Below, in pieces: positions 56,292 to 64,000 of a stretch of 64,000 nucleotides of DNA. The notes below the pieces were generated by a model, which saw only the letters and a list, made by a program, of their open reading frames with translations, was not told where the DNA came from and did not search any database. Each line of letters opens with the position of its first letter. Position 1 is the first letter of the stretch. Where the stretch lies: positions 62,001-126,000 of the forward strand of contig CANRBJ010000001.1 in assembly GCA_947628815.1 (NCBI GenBank). The letters run 5' to 3'. Source of the DNA: an uncultured Clostridia bacterium. Its GTDB lineage: Bacteria > Bacillota > Clostridia > TANB77 > CAG-508. The position numbers were made by a program, and so were the translations under genes.

Positions 56292-57143
56292 ATGAATAAA
56301 AAGAAAATTATTATTGCTATTTTCATAGTGAGTATTATTTTACTTATAGGATTTACTATTTATTATTGTATAAAAAATAGTACTTATGAAATTAGCAATA
56401 GACAACTAAATGAAACTAGCTTAAATAAAGTTCAAGAAACAATAGGAAATGCTATTGAACAAAATGTTACAAATGAAGTAATTGCAGAAAATGTCGAAGA
56501 AAAACAAGAAGATAATACTACTATTTCTAATTCTTTGACTACAAATGATAAAGAAACAAAAAATGTTTCTACAACTGTAGCAAAAGAAACACTTGCTGAC
56601 AATGCGAAAAATACAAATGTTAGTCAATCTTCTAAACCTAATGCCCAAACTAGTGGAACATCAAAAACTATAACACAAAACAAAGAGGTGTCTAAAAATG
56701 TAGATACTGAAAAAATTACAACAACACAAACTACAACTGATACTTCTAACAAACAAACTACAAAAGAAGAAAAAGTTGAACACCCAGAACTTGCATATAC
56801 TACTTATAGAAAAGTAAATACTTCTGTTGTTCCAGAGATAATTAAAATTTTGCAAGATGAAATCGCAAAATATAAAGAACTTGTTGACTTTGGAACTAAG
56901 GCAGTTGCTGGTAATAAAGCAGACGCTTATAAAAATACAACAGAATTTACATATATGTTTGTAAATGATGTACAAAAAGGAAAAGTAAAAGGCAACTATA
57001 CCTCATTTCCTGTGCGTGTACGTAACAATGTAGGTGCTTTTGGTACTTACTATGTATATGCTGAAGATGAATACGCATACGATGGTAACGGAACAAATCC
57101 TAAATGGTCGCAAACTTTAGTATGGATTTGGGTGTCATTTTAA
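56292..57143 (+). CDS. membrane-anchored Thr/Asn-rich exported protein
   Basis: N-terminal TM, low-complexity linker, C-terminal domain. Confidence 0.6.
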   Translation: MNKKKIIIAIFIVSIILLIGFTIYYCIKNSTYEISNRQLNETSLNKVQETIGNAIEQNVTNEVIAENVEEKQEDNTTISNSLTTNDKETKNVSTTVAKETLADNAKNTNVSQSSKPNAQTSGTSKTITQNKEVSKNVDTEKITTTQTTTDTSNKQTTKEEKVEHPELAYTTYRKVNTSVVPEIIKILQDEIAKYKELVDFGTKAVAGNKADAYKNTTEFTYMFVNDVQKGKVKGNYTSFPVRVRNNVGAFGTYYVYAEDEYAYDGNGTNPKWSQTLVWIWVSF

Positions 57144-57276
57144 ATATATAGGCAAAGTCTTAAAGCCCTCCTATGATTATAGGTAGGACTTTGTCTTTTT
57201 TTTATAATATAGTGTTTCTTCTTAATAATTAATAAAGTCTTTTAAGGCTTTTATTTTTTTATAAGGAGGAAAAGTT

Positions 57277-60200
57277 ATGAAAAAACTTAAAAATATTACA
57301 TGTATCTTTTTGTTATTGTGTATGTTAATAAATTATATTTTACCAATTACAAATACAGTTTTTGCAAAATCAATTTCAGAAAGTGAGAAAGTAAATTTAG
57401 TGAACGACCATATGTGCACTTCAGTTTTAAAAATTAAAGGCGAAGATAACCTAAAATTAGTGGCATATGTTTGCTACAATGATCCAGATACTGGCACAAA
57501 ATACCCTGCATTTTGTGTAGAACCAGATAAACCAGGTGTTGGAACAGGTGCAGGAGATTCTTATGATGTTAATTTATCTGCATTAAATACTCCTGAATTA
57601 TGGAGAATGTTATATAAAGGTTATTGTGGCTCTAATTATAGCGATTGGGGATTAGAGTGTGATGATGACCTTTATTACGCAACAAAAGTTGCTGTACATT
57701 GTTACGCTCGCGGATATGCACCTACTTCAAAATATGAAGAACCACATAGAGTTGGTAACGGTCAAAATGTATCATACGAGGAAGTTTTACGTAGAGGTAG
57801 AAAAGTATTAACTGTTGCACAACAAATATACGAGTATGGAATGACTGGTACAGACAATTATATAAAAGCAACTTTGAGTGTATCAAATGGAAATGAAACA
57901 CAAACAACAATTGATGGCACAAAATATTTAGTAAGAGACTATACTGTAACAGCTAATAAAGAATTAAGTTCTTATAAAGTTAGTATTCTTGGATTTCCTA
58001 ACGGAACTAGAATATTAGATAATTCAAACAGTGATGTAACTAATATGACTGATCCAAATTTCAAAATTGCTATTCCTATAAGTGAAATTAATGGAAATAT
58101 TAACGGTTATATTAATATTACAGACGCTAGAGTTAAAACATACCCAATATTTTATGCAAATTCTGGCAATGATGGTACGCAAAATTATATAATTACTGAT
58201 CCCTCTGAAGTAACAACTGCAAGAGCAACATTTAATTTTAATGCTTTTCAAGGTTCATTAAAAATAATAAAAAAGGATGCTGAAACCAATAAGCCAATAG
58301 AAGGAGTAATGTTTAATGTAAAATACTCTGACGGTACTTTAGTAGGAGATTATAAAACAAATAGTGCAGGTGAAATTTCTATTAGTAATTTAAAACAGGG
58401 AACAATAATTGCGACTGAAATTTCTGCACCAGATAATTACATTATAGATACTATTCCTAAAAGTATTTTTATAGAGCTTAATTCTGCTCAAACATTAAAT
58501 GTACCAAATAATCACAAAAAAGGAAATCTTGTTATAAAAAAAGTAGATGCAGATTGTAATGAAATTCCATTAGAAAATGTTACATTTAAAATATATGACA
58601 GTGATCATAAATATATTGATACAATAAGAACAGATAAAACAGGTGTTGCTAGGTTAAATAATATAAATGTTGGTACGTATTTTGCAGTTGAGGAATCTTG
58701 TAATGAATATTACAGACTAAACACTGATGAGCATGAAATTATAGTTAAATGGTCTGAAGAATTTGGAGATTCTTCAATAACTATTACTAACGAAAAAAAG
58801 ACAGGATACATTGAAATAAAAAAATTTGATAAAGAAGCAAAAGAAAAATATGATACTTTTCTTGGTGTATCTGGTGTTCTTTTTGGTATATATGACGAGC
58901 AAGGTGGGTTAGTAGATGAAATAACAACCGATGCTAATGGTTATTGTAAATCTCATGAATTGCCACTCGATCAGCATTATATAGTAAAGGAACTAAAAAC
59001 AAGGGAAGAATACATAACCAATAATACAGAATTTACAGTTAATTTAACTGAAAATGGAATTATTGATGGATATGTATATACATTGAATGTTGCAAACGAG
59101 CATAAAAAAGGTAATTTATTTATTGAAAAGATAACATTAGACGATAAAACAATACAAATGGGAAATGTAGAATTTGAGCTATATCTTGTTGGTAATGGTG
59201 AATTAAAATTATTTATTGGCACTTATTTTACCGATGCAAATGGTGAAATTTACATAGAAGGCTTGAATACACGGAAATTATCTATTAAAGGAAGTTTCTA
59301 CAAATAGGTGGTACTATTTACATGATGATGTACCAATAGAAGTAAAATGGTCTGAAGAATTTGGAGATACAAATGTAACTATTGAGAATGAAAAGAAAAA
59401 AGGTATTATTAAAATAGTAAAAACAGATGCTGACTTTAAAGATTATCCTTTAGAAAATGTTAAATTTAATGTTTATGATGAAGACAATAACTTTATTGAA
59501 ACAATAACAACCAATAGTGCAGGTATCGCTGAAAGTAAAAGACTTCGTATTGATAAAAAATATTATGTAATTGAATCCGAATCTTTGAATAATTACACTT
59601 TAGACGAAACTGTACATACAATTAACTTTGTTGAAGGTCTAACAAAAGATGAAATAAATGATATTCAAACCGATTCTATAAAAACTTTGAATTTAACGAA
59701 TGAACATAAAAAAGGAAATCTCGTTATATATAAGGTAGATACACTTGATAATACAAAATTTCTAAAAAATGTTAAATTTGAACTATATGCTACCAATGTA
59801 GATAAACCATATGAAGAAAATCAATTAATTGGTACATATACAACAGACGAAAATCGGTAAAATTGAGATTAATGATTTATGGACAGGTGAATACCTATTA
59901 AAAGAATCAGAAACGGATATTTGGCATAAATTAAATACTGATGATATAAACGTAGTTATAAAAGCTGACGAAACAACTACTTTAACTATTGAAAACGAGC
60001 CAAAACAAGGCTATATTACAATTGATAAACAAGATAGTGAATTTAGTAATATAAAAATACCTAATGTAAAATTTAATATTTATGATGAAGATAATAACTT
60101 TATTGAAACAATAACAACTACCGAAAAAGGCTTCGCTAAAAGCTCATTATTGCCAATAGATAAAACATATTATCTAGTAGAGGTTTCTACGAACGATAAT

Positions 60201-61707
60201 TACATACTAAGTAATAAATTCTTTAAAGTAAACTTTGTTGAAGATAAAACTGAAGAACAAATTGCAGAAATCGAAGCTGATATTGAATTTAACCTAGTAA
60301 TCGAAAATGATGCAAAAACAAGTTCTTTAGAAGTAATAAAAATTGATAAAGACAATCATGAGTATAAAATACCAGATGTTACATTTGAAGTATTTGATGA
60401 AACATTAAATAAAGTAGTTGGAACAGTTACTACCAACGAAAAACGGTGTTGCACTAATTGAAGACTTAAAAGTAACACATACCTATTCTTTAAAAGAAAC
60501 TACTGCTAACTATAAATATAAACTAAATGACGAACCAATAACTAATATTGTACTTACACCAGATAAAATAACAAGTATTAATGTTGAAAATGAAAAGAAA
60601 AAAGGACAAGTTCGTATTAAAAAAGTTGATAAGGATAATAACGAAGTTTTACTAGAAGGAGTAAAATTTGAAATTCTTAATTCTGATATGGAGGTAATAG
60701 AAGAATTAGTAACAAATGCAAAAGGTGAAGCAATATCTTCAATGTTACCTTGTGTTGATGAAAAATATTTTATACGTGAAAAAGAAACACAGGAAACATA
60801 TGTACTTAACGAAGAAATTAAGGAAATTGTACTAGAAGAAAATCAAATTAAAGACATTATATTTGAAAACGAAAAAATCAAAGGAAAACTACAAATAACA
60901 AAAGTTGATAGTAAAGATAATAGCAAAACTTTACAAGGTGCAGTATTTGGAATTTATGACGAAAATGATAATTTAATACAAGAAATTACTACAGCTGAAA
61001 ATGGTATTGCTATAAGTGATGACATCATTTATGGAAAATATTACTGTAAAGAATTAAATAGTGGTTCAGAATACTATTTACTAAATGAAAATACATATGA
61101 ATTTGAAATAAAAACAAATGGTGAAATTGTAGAAAAGGTTATAGATAATGAACCAGTTGATATAACTGTAGATGTTGACAAAGTGGGTACAGTTGAAATT
61201 AAACCAGGAGAAATGGTAGATTATCAATTTTCGAATATAGCAAATAATTCTAAAATATATTTAGAAAACTTTAAATGGTATGACTATATTCCAACAGACT
61301 ATGTAAGATTACAAAAAATGACGACTGGTACTTGGAATCAAAAATTAACTTATAATGTATATTACAAAACAAACAAAACAGAAGATTATATTTTATTTAA
61401 GGAAAATCTAAATACACAAGAAAACTATGATTTGGATTTTACAACATTAGAATTGGCAGACGATGAATATATAGTTGAAACTTGTTATGACTTTGGAAAA
61501 GTAGATACAGGCTTTAGAGAAAGTATCTCTCCAACAATGAAATGTAAATCATTTGATACATTAGAAGATAATACAACATTTACAAATTACACGAAAACAG
61601 TGGGTGTTTATTATGGTATAACTGCTGAAGCTGATAGTAAATGGACTACTATTGTTCATGTTCCAGAAGAAACGCACGAGCCATTACTTCCACGTACTGG
61701 AAAATAA
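57277..61707 (+). CDS. Cna-B/SpaA-repeat surface protein with C-terminal LPRTG; three in-frame CGG
   Basis: Repeated KKGNLVIKKVD.../NVTFKIYDSD...; frames join by skipping C at 59272, 59855 and 60444 giving 1475 aa; ends EPLLPRTGK. Confidence 0.9.
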
Positions 61708-61773
61708 AATTGATTAATATAATATCTTCTTAAATTTGCTCTTCAAAAATTAATTTATAGGAGGATTTGTATT

Positions 61774-62052
61774 ATGGAAATTACAAGTGTAAAAATTTTT
61801 AAAGCAAAAAAAAGAGGTCCAGTGTTGGCCTATGCAAATGTTATTTTAGACAATTACTTTATTATTAGAGGAATTACATTATTAGAAACGGAAAAAACAG
61901 GTAGATTTATTTCTATGCCATCAAGATTATTAAGGACTGATAATAAAAGGTCTTATCGAGATGTATGTCATCCTTTGAATAATACTGTAAGAGATGAATT
62001 AACCAAAAACATATTTACAGCTTATGATAACTTTATAGAAACAGAAGAATAA
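61774..62052 (+). CDS. spoVG: SpoVG family protein
   Basis: MEITSVKIFKAKKRGPVLAYANVILDNYFIIRGITLLE...RSYRDVCHPLNN. Confidence 0.88.
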   Translation: MEITSVKIFKAKKRGPVLAYANVILDNYFIIRGITLLETEKTGRFISMPSRLLRTDNKRSYRDVCHPLNNTVRDELTKNIFTAYDNFIETEE

Positions 62053-62109
62053 AAAAGTGTTTTCTTTTGAATATGCCCTTCACAATATTTTTAAGAAAGG
62101 ACTTATTTT

Positions 62110-62697
62110 ATGATTATAAATGAAAAACTAAAAAAAGAATTATTTAATTTAGAACAAAGTACAAAATCAATTATGCAAAATAACAGTTTAACTGATTTGC
62201 AAATAGAAGATTATTTACGAACACTAGAAAAAGCAAGATACAATATCTTAGCAGAAATAAAACTATATAACAAAAATGTAGAATTTGAATACGAAAAAAT
62301 TAAAACTATTGATAGTGAATATAAGGCTGAACTTGTAGACGATATACTAAAAATATATGTACCTGAAGTTATGCCATCATATAAAAATCTAAAAACTCAT
62401 AACAATAAGAGAATTTTATTAAATATTGCAGAAGTTACAAAACCATTCGCAGAACAATTTAATGGTGAGGTTTTTATCTATGTTAGAATTTATGATAATA
62501 TACTTGGCTGGGATGTCGATAATAAGTATATAAAACCAGTAGCAGACGCTTTAATTTTATCTCATGTTATAAAAGATGATAATATGTCTAAAATGTCTTA
62601 TGCCGTTAGTGGTGATTATTCTAAAATTCCACATACAGAAATATATGTATTTAACGGAAAAAATGTATATCAAAATTTAGAAAAATACAGTACATAA
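62110..62697 (+). CDS. RusA-like Holliday-junction endonuclease-type protein
   Basis: WDVDNKYIKPVADALILSHVIKDDN resembles the RusA DxDN...K...DAL...DD pattern. Confidence 0.5.
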   Translation: MIINEKLKKELFNLEQSTKSIMQNNSLTDLQIEDYLRTLEKARYNILAEIKLYNKNVEFEYEKIKTIDSEYKAELVDDILKIYVPEVMPSYKNLKTHNNKRILLNIAEVTKPFAEQFNGEVFIYVRIYDNILGWDVDNKYIKPVADALILSHVIKDDNMSKMSYAVSGDYSKIPHTEIYVFNGKNVYQNLEKYST

Positions 62698-62828
62698 AAG
62701 TATGGTATTTCTCACAATTTTTTAGATTTCAAAATGCCATAGGTATTAGAATTAGGAAATGCTACAATAACAATGTCTTTCGAGTTTGCATTCCCTATTT
62801 TAATGAGTGGAGGTAAGTAGGCGATATC

Positions 62829-62849
62829 GTAAGATATCGAATATCTTAC
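62829..62849. promoter_or_regulatory. inverted repeat GTAAGATAT-CGA-ATATCTTAC upstream of 62886 ORF
   Basis: Perfect 9-bp arms. Confidence 0.5.
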
Positions 62850-62885
62850 CAAAGGACATTTAAAAGTAAATTTTTTTGATTAGAT

Positions 62886-63812
62886 TTGGGGGTGATTCGT
62901 TTGAACTATTTTCCTAATGGTAACGAAGAAATAGAACTTCTAAAATTTATTGCTAAGTTTCAATACTTGAATGTTACTGATAGCAAATACTTCTTCTCTA
63001 CTAAGAAATATTATAGAAATAGGGTTAGTAATTTGATTTCTAAAAGATTTCTTAAAAGGGTTAAGTTAAATTTAGTTTTAGATGAGCTAGGTATTGAGTA
63101 TGCTAAACTTTTCAACTTTGAATATACCGTAAGAAATAGAAATAAAAAATATCTTAATAGACTATTGTATATAAGTAATTTGGGTGCTTTTTATCATTCT
63201 TGTAATACTGTGAATTTTATACCATCTTTTGCACTAAAAGATAAAGAAATGTTTACTGTTACTGCTAGAAGATTTATAGGACTACTAAATGTTAATGGTA
63301 TTGATTACTTAACTTACTATATATCTGAAGATCACGATAAAAGATATCTAAATTCAGTTATTTACGATATTCAAAAAGAAAAAAAATATCAAAATATTAT
63401 TGTTTTAGTAAATGATATTACTAGAATAAATGTGAATGACTTCGCTTTTGGATTAAATCAAGTTCTAGTAATAGAGGATAACGAAAGTAATAGAGAAAAA
63501 TTAAAGTATCTGCATAGCATAAACAAAATAAAAATACTAGAATATACCTATAAAAATCCAATGTTTTTAAGCGAATATAACTTTTGCGATTATACAGACC
63601 ATAAAAATAAATATGCATCTATCTTTTACTTTTTAGATACTGAAAAGATAACAAGAATAAAGCATTTTTTAAGAGAAAACAAAAACAAAACTGCTGATAT
63701 TATCTGCAGCACTGAACTATCAAATGAATTAAAAAAAGAACTTCCAAACGCACATTATATAACTGTAAATTTGGAAGAATATATTGATAAAGAACGAAAT
63801 GTCTATGATTAA
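62886..63812 (+). CDS. winged-helix/replication-relaxation-like hypothetical protein
   Basis: 308-aa ORF; LLKFIAKFQYLNVTDSKYFFSTKKYYRNRVSNLISKRFLKRV; the real start may be TTG at 62901 after GGGGGTG. Confidence 0.55.
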   Translation: MGVIRLNYFPNGNEEIELLKFIAKFQYLNVTDSKYFFSTKKYYRNRVSNLISKRFLKRVKLNLVLDELGIEYAKLFNFEYTVRNRNKKYLNRLLYISNLGAFYHSCNTVNFIPSFALKDKEMFTVTARRFIGLLNVNGIDYLTYYISEDHDKRYLNSVIYDIQKEKKYQNIIVLVNDITRINVNDFAFGLNQVLVIEDNESNREKLKYLHSINKIKILEYTYKNPMFLSEYNFCDYTDHKNKYASIFYFLDTEKITRIKHFLRENKNKTADIICSTELSNELKKELPNAHYITVNLEEYIDKERNVYD

Positions 63813-64000
63813 AAAAATATGTTTCTACATATTTTTATTTTTTTGTTTAATCTTAAATGTAATTATGGATTTTAATGTTAAAAATTATTTTAAAATATTA
63901 AATAGATGTTTTGGAACAAATATTATACTAACTAATAATTTATATGCTTTTATTTGTTTCATAATTGCTTTTATTTCGATTTTAACTGTTTTAGATATAT
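63799..64000 (+). CDS. membrane protein, N-terminal fragment (runs off window)
   Basis: MSMIKKICFYIFLFFCLILNVIMDFNVKNYFKILNRCFGTNIILTNNLYAFICFIIAFISILTVLDI, open to window end. Confidence 0.6.
   Translation, partial: MSMIKKICFYIFLFFCLILNVIMDFNVKNYFKILNRCFGTNIILTNNLYAFICFIIAFISILTVLDI

Larger units (their letters stand above)
48123..64000 (+). mobile_element. integrative conjugative element, left end and T4SS module (right end outside window)
   Basis: Co-oriented conjugation genes start directly after the truncated dac gene; VirB2/3/4/6-like, M23, sortase, Cna-LPxTG protein. Confidence 0.85.

Noticed and set aside
2693-60446. RNA-level removal of the extra C (editing) as the explanation
   Set aside because: Cannot be excluded from DNA alone, but strict codon-phase dependence fits a translational mechanism better; RNA-seq at the 28 sites would decide.
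2095-60461. Interpreting the many split ORFs as pseudogenes or random indel errors of a poor assembly
   Set aside because: All 28 breaks are the same event (in-frame CGG, +1 shift, Gly codon) in correct codon phase on both strands; no other type of frame break was found except at the ICE junction.
1-64000. tRNA genes, in particular a candidate tRNA for CGGN
   Set aside because: No convincing cloverleaf or CCA-ended tRNA-like sequence was recognised in intergenic regions; a tool search would be needed.

Overview
AT-rich chromosomal window from a spore-forming Firmicute (Clostridia-like). Bases 1 to ~48122 are chromosomal: SbcCD/YhaNO-like pair, an isolated VirD4/TraG coupling protein, murF, yqeK, lemA, htpX, tatD, acpS, spoIIE, two giant surface proteins, minC, PBP2-mreDCB-radC, mecA, pcrA, smc and an acyl-CoA synthetase. 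From ~48123 to the end is an integrative conjugative element (VirB2/3/4/6-like, M23 peptidase, sortase, Cna-type LPxTG protein, SpoVG, RusA-like) that truncates a D-Ala-D-Ala carboxypeptidase gene. MAIN FINDING: the ORF track looks riddled with frameshifts, yet every broken gene I examined is broken by the same event. An in-frame CGG is followed by a +1 shift, so CGGN is read as one residue and the +1 codon is always GGN (Gly). I count 28 sites in 15 genes (15 CGGA, 11 CGGT, 1 CGGC, 1 CGGG), on both strands, all on codon boundaries, including essential genes (acpS, smc, PBP2) and conserved Gly positions (Walker A loops of VirD4 and VirB4, three Gly in an M23 peptidase, sortase, RadC). By eye I found no in-frame CGG read as an ordinary Arg codon anywhere in the window, while CGT/CGC/CGA/AGA are used. 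This points to an unassigned CGG triplet with genome-wide +1 frameshifting or quadruplet CGGN=Gly decoding, rather than pseudogenes or random sequencing error. A secondary finding is a small inverted-repeat-bounded element carrying a DUF559 endonuclease-like gene with an apparent ATA start. All counts were made by eye without tools.
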